Part shown: in pieces, positions 21,506-33,690 of the stretch
Numbering within the stretch: position 1 is the stretch's first letter
Layout of the letters: every line of letters starts with the position of its first letter
Assembly (NCBI GenBank): GCA_963921825.1
Contig: OY997592.1
Span: forward strand, 27,817,730-27,881,729
DNA: 64,000 bases
Source: Erodium maritimum
Taxonomy: Eukaryota; Streptophyta; Magnoliopsida; Geraniales; Geraniaceae
Reading direction: 5' to 3'
Translations under genes and position numbers: made by a program
The notes under the pieces: generated by a model
Database searches by the model: none
Told to the model about the DNA's origin: nothing
What the model saw: the letters and a program-made list of their open reading frames with translations, nothing else

Positions 21506-24461
21506 TGTCACGCCCCAATCTCAGTAAACCGAACTCGGGACGCGAACGTTTTGAAACAATAAACCATTTTGAAACCCTTTTTATAATTCACTTTAAAATC
21601 ACCAAATGTTCAACAAAATAAAATTTACATCTCAAAATAAGTCCCAACAATTGGACAAAAACGTGGTACACGTCACTAGACTCAAAATAACCCAGAAACC
21701 CGCTTCAAGCTCTTCAAGCTTCAGAAGCTCACCTAGTCCAACCTACGAACGGTAACTGTAGGAAAAGCAGCTAGGGGTGAGCGTTCGCTCACCACCACAG
21801 ATAACAGACTGACTACGGCATACTTAGCAGACAAAGCCGGTGACACCAAGAACGACTTAAAAGACACACACACGACAAAATACTTTTCTCAACCGATTCA
21901 ACACTCGGACACAAGATGTATACCCCACATAACGATTGACGACCTCCTCCAAAGACTCGACTGACAACCACGCAATACCAAGATCACAAAGGATCGCACA
22001 CCAAACAAGATCCCAAAGGATCGCATACCAGCTGCTCAGTAACCCAAATCTCTGTCTCTCGCCCTTTACCGATCCCAGTCAGGTCAGGCGGTCGACCTGT
22101 CGCGCAACTTCTCCCGATCCCAGTCAGGAGGCTAACCCAAAACCTCTCCGCTTCACCCGATCTCAGTCGGGTGGTTAGCCACACCCGCGTGTCCTTCCCC
22201 CGATCCCAGTCGGGGAGCTAGCCCACAACCTCTCCGCTTCTCCCGATCCCAGTCGGGAGGCTAGCTACACCACACAACCTCCAATATGATCAAGTAACCA
22301 AACACAATCACAAACAAAGTTCAACAGACAGTAACGACACCAGTCACAACTCCACAGACACTCAAGGTCACCAAGACACCAACAACAAAACACGGGTTCA
22401 ACAACCCTACGGGCCCTCATGGCCACCCAAGACACCAACGGTAAAGTACGGGTTCACAACCCCACGGGCACTCACTGCCACCCAAAACTCCAATAATAAC
22501 AACACGGGCTCTCATGGCCACCCAAGACTTGACAATAATAACGCGGGCTCTCATGGCCACCCAAACTCAACAATAATAACACGGGCTCTCATGGCCACCC
22601 AAACTCAACAATAATAACACGGGTTCTCATGGCCACCCAACTCAACAATAATAACACGGGCTCTCATGGCCACCCAACTCAACAATAAAAACAAACAACC
22701 TCCGGGCATGGTCATGTGCCTCCAGTACTCCTAATCTCGATAAGTTCGCAATCAACCTCCGGGCATGGTCATATGCCTCCAGTAATTCTAATATCGCTAA
22801 GTTCACTGCTCCTACGACACTGCAAAGTGGCACATGCTTTTCTAATAATTGCTTCAATCCCGTATCATGCTTTTCTAATATTCGATAACCTAAATAACCA
22901 ACGACACCCCGGTGTCACATGCAATTCTACAGGTAACTTTCCCTAGTCAGGGCCGAGATCCGGCTACTTTTCCCTACCTCGTATAAGTCCTCCAAAAGCC
23001 AACCAACGAGCTCCGGTGTGACCTCAGTCACTCACCCAGCTTTCCTTTGCCTCGGTCCGCGGCACGATCTAAAAGAACACAAATTTAAGGCACTTTTAAA
23101 CTAGTAGGAATAAACCGAAATTCAATAAACTTAACGACCAAACGTAACCCCAACAATGTCGATCACTCCCAAACTTCCCAAGTACTCGACATTGTCGATA
23201 AAGGACCCGTAAAGGCCCGATTCGCCCGACATGGCGAATCTGCTCGGGTTTTGTAAATGGCCTTCCGGGGCTCCAAAAGTCCCCGTTTTCGATCCTACGG
23301 TCTTAGAATAATTCAAGGATCCCAATGCACTTGACGGAATCGAATTCCGACTTCCGAGTCGATTAATTAACGTTTAAAGTTTCTAAAACCCGTTAATTAC
23401 AATCTTTCAAATTTAATTCCAAATTTCGATTCGGTTAAGGATAATTGGTCCAGGGAACGTTTTAAACCACCCGAACACTAAACCCGATCACCCGAGTACG
23501 TGGGCCCCACCCGGCCCACTTGGACGTGGGCCCTAGGGTTTCAATGGGGCTCGGCCAACATGGTGGTGGCCGGCCCTAGCTCCGGCCAGCCACCTCCCAT
23601 GGTGGCCGGCCACCCCCTATGGTGGTCAGAGCTCCTCCCGAGCTCCCGGTCGCCGGAAAACGTTCCCCTTCACCTCCAAACACCTCCAAAACGTCTCCAA
23701 CAATTCCCCCAACCTCAATACATCCCTAACTAGTCATTTTTTACCAAACCCTAACATTGGAAAACTATCAAATCGACGATCAGTTCGGTGCTTACCCAAG
23801 AGGAGAACGAGGGGAACTAGATTGCTCCTTGCCTTGAGACGATCCAAAGGTGGGATGACGTGAATAGTGGCAACCAAGCCCTATCTTCTCTCTTCCTTCT
23901 TCTCCTTCTCTCTCTAACTCTCTCTTCCCTTGTTCTATTTTTTTTTCTTTGGTTTACCCCTTGGCCGAACCCCCCTTGTACTCTCCCTTTCATTTTCCCC
24001 CCAAAACCTAACACCACCACTTGGTTGACAAGTGGCAAGGTGGGTCCCACACCTTTTGGAAGATATCTACTTGATATTTTCCAATTAGATTCGCGAAAAT
24101 CGGACGTTTCGGGCCCCGAACGGGCACTTTTTCCAAGAAATTACGAAACTTGGCGGGCTACAAGGAAATGGCTCAACTAAGATCGCTGCGACGACGGCTA
24201 AGCTTTTTGGATCCAAAACGGTCCTCGAATGGACCAAAACGTCGCTCGATTGGCTTTTCCAACGAAAAGTCAACATTTCCCAAATTGGTCAGAAAGTTGC
24301 CCTGAGTCCCCTGGAACTCATTTTGGTCGATAACGGGGTCAACTTAAGTCCGGTATGACCCTCGGGGTCAATTTAGGTTAAATTAAGTGTCTGTCTTAAA
24401 AATTTAAAATTTTCCTGTTTTTCGCAGGTTTGCCTGTCGTTGACCGGGAGTGGTTCTTACA
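21506..24461 (-). repeat. 5' LTR of element B
   Basis: A 2956-bp unit. On the minus strand it begins TGTAAGAACC at 24461 and ends GGGGCGTGACA at 21506. It contains the quasi-palindrome at 21776-21793 and arrays of 'atggccacccaa' units at 22370-22690. The first 1.2 kb in element orientation match the B 3' LTR. Confidence 0.9.
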
Positions 24462-24742
24462 TACTAATTATGCCATAGTCAGTCTGTTATTCGTGGTGGT
24501 GAGCGAACGCTCACCCCTAGCTGCTTTTCCTACAGGTAGTGATCACCGGACGGACTAGGTGAGCTGTTGAAGCTTGTGGAGCTAGGAGCGGAGTCTGGTC
24601 TTTATTTTGTTGAGTCTAGTGACGGATACTTGTACCTTGTCCATTTGTTGGGACGTTTTTGTATTGTAAATATTATTTTTGATAACTAAATGGTAATTTC
24701 AAAGTATTTACTCAAAACAGGTTTCAAGTGTTTTATGTTTTT
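24462..24742 (+). repeat. Distal fragment of the 3' LTR of A, to the right of B
   Basis: It matches the A 5' LTR 6286-6567 with only a handful of differences, including the quasi-palindrome at 24498-24515. It stops 46 bases short of the LTR end and is followed by old minus-strand LTR sequence. Its near identity to the A 5' LTR is the main evidence that B sits inside A. Confidence 0.8.
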
Positions 24743-26216
24743 CAACAGTGTCATATGCATTTCTACTGATAAATTTCCCTAGTCAAGGCCGATATCCGGC
24801 TACTTTTCCCTACCTCGTAACGCTTTCCAAACGTCCACGCTCAAGCTCCGGTAATGCTCACCATCACCCGCTTAGCCTCTTCTTTCCACGATCGGTGGCA
24901 CGATCTAACATGATCAAAAATAAGGCACTTTTTAATATGCAGGCAAAACCCGATTTTAAAGTAATTAACGCCCAAATGCAACCCCGACAATGCCTCTCAC
25001 TACCAAACTTCCCAATTGCTCGACATTGTCAACAATGGGCCCAGAAAGGCCCGATTCGCCCGGCTCGGCGAATCTGCCCGGGATCGGAAAAACGCCCTCC
25101 GGGACTCCGAAAATTCCCATTTTCGTTTATACGACCTTAAAATAATTCGCGTGTTCCAACGCAATCGACGGAACCAAATTCCGACGTCCGAGCGATTTAA
25201 TTCGCGTTTAAAGTTTATAAACCCGATAATTCCGATTTTCCCAATTTAATTCCATAACTTTATACGGGTTTAAATTATCGACTCGGGGATCGTCCAAGAC
25301 CACCCGAACTCGAAAAACCCGACACCCGTGCACGTGGGCCCCACCCGGCCACATTGGAAAACGCTCATTTTCGCCCCAAAATGTTCCTAACGACCTCTAA
25401 ACCTCAACCGTTCATCATTTAATCAATTCTAAACGAATGCTTAGAAATCAAACACGTCGAAACGAGGAAAACTCGGGTTCTTACCGTAGGTAACGATGAG
25501 GGGATGACAATTATGCAAAGAAAAACATGATCCAACGGCCGGATCGTCGACAATCTTCAAAATTCCAACACTTTCTCTCTTTTTTTCTCTCTTCTCTTCT
25601 CTCTCGTTTTTCTCTCTCTACTTCTCTCCTTTTTTCTGATTTTTCCGTGTACCCTCTCCACCTTTCCTTTTTATTTGTTTTAAAAATCAAACCCAAGCAC
25701 AAAGACTAAACTACGCCTCTCCCTTCCTTTGTTTTTAAATTAAAGCTAAGGGTACCAAAGACCTTTCACCTCCACTCCACCCCTTTTTTGACAAGTGTCA
25801 TGTGGGTCCCATTGATTAGAAAAATATCTTTGTATTCAATCTGATTCGCGAAATTCGGCCGTTTGGGGCCCCGCGTGGGCCCATTTTCCAAGAAATTGTG
25901 AAATTTCACGTGCTACGAGGAAACGGCCCAACTAAGACAACTGTAACGACAGCTAAGCCTTTTGGATCCAAATCGGGCCTCGAACGGACCAAAACGTCGC
26001 TCGGTTGACTTTTTCGGCAAAAAGTCAACTTTTCCCGAATTGGTCAAAAAGTTGCCCTGAGTCACCCAGAACTCACTTTGGTCGATATCGGGGTCAACTT
26101 AAGTCCGATATGACCATCGGGGTCAATTTTAGGTTCATTTGGGTGTCTGTCCCAAAATTTTAAATTTTTCCGTTTTTCCGCCGATTGACCGACGTTGACC
26201 AGGAGCGGTCCTTACA
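24743..26216 (-). repeat. Right half of the old gypsy LTR E
   Basis: Minus-strand LTR sequence that begins TGTAAGGACCGC at 26216. It carries the family landmarks 'actttccctagtca', 'ccggctacttttccctacctcgta', 'tcgacattgtc' and 'gttgccctgagtc', but is clearly more diverged than A-D. With 1-480 it forms the host copy into which A inserted. Confidence 0.75.
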
Positions 26217-26892
26217 TTTCAAGTTTTTGTAAAATAAACGAAATGTGACCCAAAACCTGGCCCACGACCCAGACTCGGCGGTTGATCCTTTGGGAGGGAA
26301 AAATAAGACCACGTGGATAAAGAGGGAAAAAATAAAATAAAAACAAAGCTTTTTCTTTAAGTGTGGAAAGGGTATAAGATTAATATAAAAAATTTAAGTC
26401 ACAAAAATAAAATAAAAAAGAAAAGAAATAAGATTGGTAAAAGAAGGAGGCTACCCTCCTAATAGTTATAAATAGAAAAGCCATTTTGATAATTCCCCTG
26501 GGGAGGGTGGAGGTGCTTCGGATGAGACGGGGGTATGGTGAGAGGAAAGGGAAGGAGATACAAAAGGGAAATAAGCTTAAGGGTAGGGTATGGTTTAAAT
26601 GGGTTAGGGGTAGTTTAGGGTTTAAATAAACTAAGGGTAGTCTAGGTATTTTTCGAGGAAAAAATGGTCATATGTTATGCACATGATTATTTTCTGTTCA
26701 AAATTTAATGTCGTTGATTAGTTTGAGCAAACTTATAAGTTAAGGTATCGGTTTGTTACTTTTGAAAGTTAAGTGTAATTTTGTGAAATTAGCTGAAAGT
26801 TAAGGGCAACTTTATGATATTATCCCTAAATATTTTTATTCATGTTAAAAAAAAGAAAATTTTCAATATAATACCCTGCAAACATTTATTTG
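26217..26892. other. AT-rich non-coding stretch, no recognised feature
   Basis: A purine-rich start (about 26290-26650, many 'aaaataaaa' and 'gggtagg' runs) gives way to AT-rich sequence. I see no LTR family sequence and no protein similarity. Confidence 0.5.
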
Positions 26893-27409
26893 CAATATAA
26901 TACATCGTCAAACATTTATTTTCAGTTTAGTACCTAATCGTTACTTTAGTGTCATTTTTCCATCCAAAGAGAGTAAAAAAGTCCAAAATACCCCCGCTAA
27001 CAATCAAATTTGCAAAAACATGTCATTGATCTTCAAATCATATAATTTACAAAATATCAAAGTTATCCTTTATTTATCTTTAAATTTCAAAATTTACCAT
27101 CAAAATCATTCTTTTTTTTAAAAAAAAGTTAAAAAAATCTTCTTCTTCTTTTTTTATCAAAAATCAGATTTTATTTCATAAAATATTTTAAAATTCAGAT
27201 TTTATTTGATAAATCAATTTTTATAAGGGTACTATTGGTATACTGTAAAAATCATAGGGTAGTTGACTGTTCTCTAAGGCTATTATTGGTATTTTAGAAA
27301 AATTTAGAGTCATGTGCTTCGTACATAACCAATTTCCATCCAAAATTAGATGAAAAAGTAATAATAGGTACTAAACTGAAAATAAATATTTGCTAGTGTA
27401 TTATATTAA
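26893..27409. mobile_element. Probable small element with terminal inverted repeats
   Basis: Left arm 26893-26966 and right arm 27335-27409 are inverted copies of each other over about 73 bases, with the shared core 'tttattttcagtttagtacc'. The left arm is preceded by a partial tandem copy ('aatataataccctgcaaac', 26866-26893). The interior, about 370 bases, is AT-rich and non-coding. I could not find a convincing target duplication, so the superfamily is open (MITE-like, long-TIR type). Confidence 0.6.
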
Positions 27410-27912
27410 AATTTTATATAAAACAACCTCAATAGTATTACAGAACCAAATCTGAAACATCCACATTCACTTACCACTTTCAGTTTCTTCCTCATTAAGG
27501 TCTGAATCCAAATCTCTCTCTTCAAAACCAAAATCAACATCACTAACCCCTTAATTTTCATTTCCAACAAATCCCAAATAAGTAAATCCCAAATTTCCTA
27601 CCTAAACTCCAATTTCTTAATATCTACACCCAACCAAAAATCAACCTTATGGGTCGTTAGAATTGTTAGTCGTCGTCGGTACTCCCGATTCTTCCCAAAT
27701 GTATGTATGGTAGCCAATTGAACTACACAATATTTTAAGTTCCTTCCCGAGAGACACCACGACCTTGTGAATCGGCGGCTCGTCCACCTGACCTTTTTTC
27801 TAGCCACACCACCTCCTTCCCTGATGCCTCGAGCTACGCCACGAGCTATGAGAAACTCCTCATACCCATCGAAATAAATACGAGGGATTTACTTATATGC
27901 CTTCAGATAATA
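27410..27912. other. Unassigned sequence left of element C
   Basis: AT-rich sequence turning mixed after 27600. A 69-codon minus-strand frame at 27598-27807 has no recognisable motif. Bases 27900-27912 continue, after removal of C, into 34277 onward. Confidence 0.4.
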
Positions 27913-28499
27913 TGTCACGCCCCAATTTCAGTAAACCAAACTCGGGACGCGAACATTTAAAATCATAAAACACTTGAAACCTGTTTTGAATAAATACTCT
28001 GAAATTACCATTTAGTTATCAAAAATAATAATATGTACAATATAAACGTCCCGACAAGTGGACAAAGTACAGTATCCGTCACTAGACTCAACAAAATAAA
28101 GACCAGACTCCGCTCCTAGCTCCACAAACTTCAAGAGCTAACCTAGTCCGTCCGGTGATCAGTACCTGTAGGAAAAGCAGCTAGGGGTGAGCGTTCGCTC
28201 ACCACCACGGATAACAGACTGACTATGACATAATTAGTAGACAAGCCAGTAACACCAAAACCAAACCCAACACCGAGACCACAAACACCAACTCAAGTAC
28301 TCAACTGACACACCACCCGTTACTTTCCTCAACAGACTCAACACTCGATAACGCAATGTAGACCCGACACAACTATCGACGACCTCCTCCAAGGACACGA
28401 CAGAAAGACTACACAACGCCAAACAAGATCGCAAAGGATCGCACACCAGCTGCTCAGTAACCTCCCACATGCCCAGTTATCAATCTCAATCAGGTCAAG

Positions 28500-28690
28500 G
28501 ATCGACCTATCACAATTTCTCAACACGAAGTCGGATCAGGCTGTCGACCTATCGCAATTCATCGACACCAAGTCGGATCAGGCTGTCGACCTATCGCAAT
28601 TCATCGACACCAAGTTGGATCAGGCTGTCGACCTATCGCAATTCATCGACACCAAGTCGGATCAGGCTGTCGACCTGTCACGCTCAAAAC
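28500..28690. repeat. 42-bp minisatellite in the C LTR
   Basis: Four to five units of 42 bases containing 'atcaggctgtcgacctatcg' and 'caattcatcgacaccaag', nearly identical to each other. It is related to the GTCGAC units at 45900-46110 in D and 42610-42905 in F. Confidence 0.85.
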
Positions 28691-30359
28691 TTCAGGTAAC
28701 CACAAACACAATCACAGGCAAGTTCAACAAACAGGCACTCAAGGCCACTCAAGACACCTCAACAGTCAAGACTCGGGTTCAACAACCCCACGGGCACTCA
28801 CGGCCACTCAAGACACACCAACGGTCAAAACTCGGGTTCAACAACCCCACGGGCACTCACGGCCACCCCAAAACACCAACAGTAAGACACGGGCTCTCAC
28901 GGCCACCCAAGACACCAATTTAAATAACACGGGCTCTCATGGCCACCCAAGACACCAACAATCAATTACGGGCTTTCATGGCCACCCAAGACACGAACAA
29001 TCAATTATGGGCTCTCGTGGCCACCCAAGACACCAATTTAAATAACACGGGCTCTCATGGCCACCCAAGACCTAAATTTAAACAGTCAACCTCCGGGCAT
29101 GGTCATATGCCTCCAGTAATTCTCATATCGCTACGTTTTCTGCTCCTACGACACTCCTAAGTGTCACATGCTTTCCTCACAAACGCTACAATCCCGTATC
29201 ATGCTTTTCTAATATTTAAATAAACCTACTCAACCCACGACACCCCGGTGTCACATGCAATTCTACTGTTAACTTTCCCTAATCAGGGCCGAGATCCGGC
29301 TACTTTTCCCTACCTTGTATAAAACTCCAAAAGTGCTCCACTAAGTCTCGATGTGATCCCAGTCACTCGCCGAGCTTCCCTTTGCCTCGGTCCACAGCAC
29401 GATCTAAAAGAACACAAATTTAAGGCACTTTTAAACTAGTACGAATAAACCGAAATTCAATAAACTTAACGCCCAAACGTAACCCCGACAATGTCGATCA
29501 CTCCCAAACTTCCCAATTACTCGACATTGTCGATAAAGGACCCGTAAAGGCCCGATTCGCCCGACATGGCGAATCTGCCCGGGTTTTGTAAATGCCCTTC
29601 CGGGGCTCCAAAAATTCCCGTTTTCGTTTCTACGGTCTTAGAATAGTTCAAGGATCCCAATGCACTTGACGGAATCAAATTTCGACTTCCGAGTCAATTA
29701 ATTAACGTTTAAAGTTTCTAAAACCCGTTAATTACAACTTTTCCAATTTAATTCCAATTTTCGATTCGGTTAAGGATAAATGGTCCGGGGAACGTTTTAA
29801 ACCTCCCGAACACTAAACCCGATCACCCGAGCACGTGGGCCCCACCCGGCCCACTTGGCCGTGAGCCCTAGGGTTCAAGGGGGGCTCGGCCACCATGGTG
29901 GTGGCTGGTCCCAGCTCCGGCCAGCCACCCCATGGCCGGCCGGCCACCACCCATGGTGGCCGGAGCTCCTCCCGAGCTTCCGGTCACCGTAAAACGTGCA
30001 ATCACACCTCCAAACACCTCTAAAAACGTGTCCAACACTTCCCCAACCTCAATACAACCCTAACCCATTCATTTTAACGAAACCCTAGCTTTTGAAATTA
30101 AACAAAACGACGATCGGTTTAGTACAAACCGTAGAGGAGGATGAGGGGAAGACGCTTTCTTCTTGCCTTGAGACGATCCAAGGGTTGGATAACTCCCAAA
30201 ACCCTAGCTCCTTATCCTTCTCTCTTCTTCTCCTTCTCCTTCTCTCTCTAACTCTCTTCTTCTTTTTCTATTTCAAACACCTAACTCATTTTTCTCTTTT
30301 TTTTCTTCTTTTTAACCACATGTGGGCGGCCACCCCCTTGTCCCCCTCTAGGGTCGGTT

Positions 30360-30610
30360 ATGGTAGTGTAGCTCGAAGTCGTACTCCTCAAGTAGCTCCA
30401 TCCACCGTTGCTGACGCATGTTCAGGTCTCGCTGGGAAAATATGTACTTGAGGCTCTTGTGATCCGAGAACACCTGAAACCCCTCGCCATACAGATAATA
30501 TCGCCAGCTCTTTAGCGCAAACACGACTGCTGCTAGCTCCAAGTCGTGGGTAGGATAGTTGCGCTCGTGCGTCTTCAACTGTCTGGAGCCATAAGCCACA
30601 ACTCTGCCCA
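30360..30610 (-). pseudogene. Displaced RNase H fragment inside the 3' LTR of C
   Basis: Minus-strand frame with '[19 protein letters not shown]', '[15 protein letters not shown]', '[16 protein letters not shown]' and '[16 protein letters not shown]'. It equals A 10700-10960 and B 17050-17300. It lies in the same orientation as C pol but within LTR sequence. It belongs to the stretch that is deleted from C pol near 32280. Both joins are abrupt, with a 10-base filler at 30611-30620. Confidence 0.9.
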
Positions 30611-30786
30611 CACGACTGTTGTTGCCCTGAGTCCCCCGGAACTCACTTTGGTCGATATCGGGGTCATCCTAAGTCCGGTATGACCCTCGGGGTGAATTTA
30701 GGTTAAGTTAAGTGTCTGTCTTAAAATTTTTAAATTTTCCTGTTTTTCCTAGGTTTGACTTGCGTTGACCGGAAGTCGTTAATACA

Positions 30787-30800
30787 GTCTACCCCCCTTA
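30787..30800 (-). promoter_or_regulatory. Polypurine tract of element C
   Basis: The minus strand reads TTTAAGGGGGGTAGAC directly before the LTR start, matching that of A with two extra G. Confidence 0.82.
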
Positions 30801-32196
30801 AAGGAATTTTGTCCGCGAAATTTAAAACAGACGTACCTTGGGAGTCGAACAGGTCGGGATAATTCGCGCGAACCTCGTCCTCGCGTTCCCATGTCGAATC
30901 AGCCCCATGATGTTTCCACTACACTCGTATCAGGTGGATAATCTTGCCTCTCCGTAGGACCTGCTCCCGTGTGTCCATGATCCGAACTGGCTGCTCCTCA
31001 TAGGAGACATCGTCAGCCACCTCGATATCGGCCCACTCAATGACGTGGGAGGGGTCTGCGTTGTACTACCTCAACTGGGATACGTGGAAGACGTTATGGA
31101 CTCTCCCAAGCTGCGGTGGTAACGCCAGACGATAAGCCACTGCTCCCACTCTGCCCAGGATCTCGAACCGGCCAATGTATCGCGGAGCCAACTTACCCCC
31201 GCGGCGTCTGAACCGTACTACCCCCTTCCTCGGGCTCACCTTCAAGAACACGTGATCCCCGACTGCAAATTCAAGAGGTCGACGTCATCTGTCGGCATAA
31301 CTCTTCTGCCGACTCTGCGCGGTCCTCAACCGATCGCGTATCAGTGCGACCTTCTCCTTCGTCTCTCTGACAAGATCCGGCCCCAACAGACTCTTGTCCC
31401 CCACCTCTGCCCAACACACTGGCGATCGACACGGCCTCCCATACAACGCTTCGAACGGTGCCATCCCGATACTGGCCTGGAAGCTGTTGTTGTAGGCGAA
31501 CTCGGCCAACGGCAGGTGGGTCTCCCAAGATCCCCTGAAATCCAGCACACATGCCCGCAGCATGTCCTCCAAGATCTGAATAGTGCGCTCGCACTGACCG
31601 TCTGTCTGGGGATGATGTGCGGTACTGAGTAGAACTTCGGTCCCCAATGCTTTGTGTAGACTCGGCCAAAATCTGGACGTGAAGCGGGGATCTCTGTTAG
31701 ACACTATTGACACCGGGACCCCATGGAGCCGTACTACCTCCTGAATATACAAGCCGCTCAACTTGTCGACCGGGTCAGTCATCCTCATAGCCAGAAAGTG
31801 GGCCGAATTGGTCAACCGGTCGACTACCACCCATACGGCGTCGTTTCCCTTCGGCGATCTCGGTAGTCCACACACGAAGTCCATCGTAATGTGCTCCCAC
31901 TTCCACTGAGCAATCGGTAGTGGCTGCAATAATCCTGCGGGACGCTGATGCTCGGCTTTCACCTGCTGACAGACGAGACATCTTGCCACGAACTCTGCGA
32001 CTGCTCTCCGCATCCCGCGCCACCAGAAGTGCCGCATAAGGTCACGGTACATCTTGGTGCCCCTCGGGTGTACTGTAAGACGCGAATGATGTGCCTCTCG
32101 CAACACGTCGTCTCTACAGTTGCCCGGCACGAACAACCCCCCTCGGTACCGTAGCCCCCAATCTGTACTGATCTCCCAACCTACTACCTCGGGAAA
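30801..32196 (-). pseudogene. Integrase and chromodomain of element C
   Basis: An open 283-residue stretch (32136-31285) carries the zinc module ('EAHHSRLTVHPRG', 'CLVCQQVK') and a complete DDE core (Asp in 'ITMDFVCGLP', Asp in 'VSNRDPRFTS', Glu in 'GQCERTIQ'). The residue before the second catalytic block is Asn instead of Asp, as SNRDPRF. A stop at 31282 precedes the GPF module (YIGRFEIL), and another at 31063 precedes the chromodomain. The chromodomain is full length but has a TAG at 30919-30921 in 'VQWKHH' (CAG changed to TAG). The module is degraded but recent-looking. Confidence 0.85.
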
Positions 32197-33433
32197 GAAG
32201 TGAGGGCTGAGCCACTAATGAGCACATGGCCATGTCACCAGTAACCTCCTCCAGCTCAAGCCCGAACGTGCTCAGCTCCCGGTTGGCATATAGCTGATGC
32301 TCGCGCATTAGTGTCAGAACAGCCCTCAGATTTGACTTATGCGCCGCCTCATTCTGCGAGTATATCAGGATGTCGTCCACGAACACCACCACAAACTGAT
32401 CTAAGTACGGCCGGAAGATGTTGTTCATAGGGTCCATGAACGCTGCAGGTGCGTTCGTCAGCCCGAATGACATCACCAGGAACTCGTAGTGCCCATAGCG
32501 TTTCCGGAATGCAGTCTTTGCGACCTCCCCCTCACAGACTCGCAACTGATAATAACCGGATCGCAGATCGATCTTCGAGAAGTAGGTCGCCCCTCTCAAC
32601 TGGTCGAACAAGTCATCGATCCTCGGCATCGGGTATCGGTTCTTCACCGTAACCCGGTTCAGCTTCCGGTAATCTATACACATCCGTAGCTCTCCACTCT
32701 TCTTCTTCACGAAGAGTGCTGGTGCTCCCCACGGTGATACACTCGGACGGATAAACCCCTTCTGCTGAAGCTCCTCTAGCTGACACTTCAGCTCAGTCAA
32801 CTCTGCCAGCGCAAACCTGTAAGGCGCCATCGATATCGCCGTTGTCCCCGGCACTAGGTCAATCCCGAACTCCACCTCACGAAATGGTGGCAACCCGCTC
32901 AACTCCTCAAGAAAGACCTCGGGGAACTCGCATACCACTCTCGGTAACTCTCGGCTCTGCACAACCGGTACTTCCTCCTCTACGGACAACGCCGACAGGA
33001 GGACCCCACTCTTACTCCCCAGAACACACGTCACCTTCGTACCGCCCACTGACACTGTCACTCGTCGCCTGTAGCAATCGATATTGGCTCGGTACCTCGA
33101 CAGCCAATCCATTCCCAAGATCACATCAAAGGTCGTCATTCCCAGTACTAGAAGATCACCAGGGCAAGCACATTCTGCGACTCTAATCTCGCAGGCACGA
33201 CACACCCTAGTCAACGATACGCCACCCCCAACTGGGGTGTCCAGGCATAGGGGTGGACTCAACGACTCTAAGCTCAACCCCAACCTCTCACCACAACCCA
33301 ACGAAATAAAAGAGTGCGACGCCCCGATATCAAATAAGAGTAACGCCCATAAATGATACAATAAACACGTACCCTGGATGGTCTCGCGGTACGTGCTAGA
33401 TCCTGGGGCTCTGGAGTCGGTGACTGCATACAC
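32114..33433 (-). pseudogene. pol: Protease-RT fusion frame of element C
   Basis: A 439-residue open frame. The protease site reads [10 protein letters not shown], so the catalytic Asp-Thr-Gly has become Asp-Ile-Gly. RT is complete through [17 protein letters not shown]. At about 32280 it jumps in frame from 'HQLYANRE' to '[13 protein letters not shown]', a sequence that in A lies about 720 bases downstream (10325 against 11050). The RT thumb and RNase H are therefore gone from here. The tail then drifts out of frame into the integrase N-terminus. Confidence 0.87.
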
Positions 33434-33690
33434 TCTCCCCTGCGAGGCCTGCTGCCTCTGACCCAGCGCACTGGCTGCTGAATACCCGTGACTCTGCTGC
33501 TGTCTCGGAATCGGTGCGCTCGTAGAAGGCTGTGACTACCTCGGCTGTTGACTCTATCGAGGGCGACCCCTGGGCGACTGTATTGTCCGTGACTGCTGCG
33601 GTCGCTGCGCTGACGTTGCTCCCAACGGCTCACGACACCATGCCATAGTGTGACCAACCCGGCCGCACCGGAAACAGCTGGTCTCTTCTT
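33434..33690 (-). pseudogene. gag C-terminal scrap of element C
   Basis: Second zinc knuckle region (CGRVGHTMAWC) followed by the Gln/Ser-rich linker found in A and B. The first Cys of the knuckle is lost at the junction with LTR sequence near 33680-33690 ('ctggtctc|ttcttctcc', with shared TCTC). Confidence 0.8.

Larger units (their letters stand above)
13835..24461 (-). mobile_element. Ty3/gypsy chromovirus element B (minus strand), inserted in the 3' LTR of A
   Basis: Order on the minus strand: 5' LTR 24461-21506, PBS 21502-21491, leader, gag from 20238, protease, RT, RNase H, integrase, chromodomain, polypurine tract 15402-15390, 3' LTR 15389-13835 (truncated). It is the same family as A in the opposite orientation. 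The right edge abuts 'tactaattatgcc', a stretch internal to the A LTR. The left target site is lost at the rearranged 13834/13835 junction. Confidence 0.85.
481..24742 (+). mobile_element. Ty3/gypsy chromovirus element A, interrupted by a solo LTR and by element B
   Basis: A starts with TGTAATAACC at 481. Its own parts are 481-559, 3846-13834 and 24462-24742. PBS, leader, a single gag-pol frame and a polypurine tract occur in canonical order. The segment at 24462-24742 matches the end of the A 5' LTR (6286-6567) at nearly every base, so it is read as the rest of the A 3' LTR displaced by insertion of B. TTCAAC occurs just before the element (475-480) and just after the last LTR match (24741-24746), a possible target duplication. 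However, 46 bases of the LTR end are missing there, so this is not proof. Domain order and chromodomain place it in the Tekay/Del-like chromoviruses (family knowledge). Confidence 0.8.
27913..30786 (-). repeat. 3' LTR of element C, with a foreign pol fragment inside
   Basis: On the minus strand it starts TGTATTAACG at 30786 and ends GCGTGACA at 27913. The first 166 bases (30786-30621) are LTR, 30620-30360 is replaced, and LTR sequence resumes at about 30347 ('ccacatgtgg...'). The polypyrimidine stretch at 30210-30310 matches the 5' LTR at 33690-33780, supporting common origin. Minisatellites lie at 28500-28690 and 28770-29060. Confidence 0.82.

Noticed and set aside
26217..26892. A possible protein gene in the stretch right of LTR E
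   Set aside because: Purine-rich, low complexity, no frame above about 60 codons and no motif.
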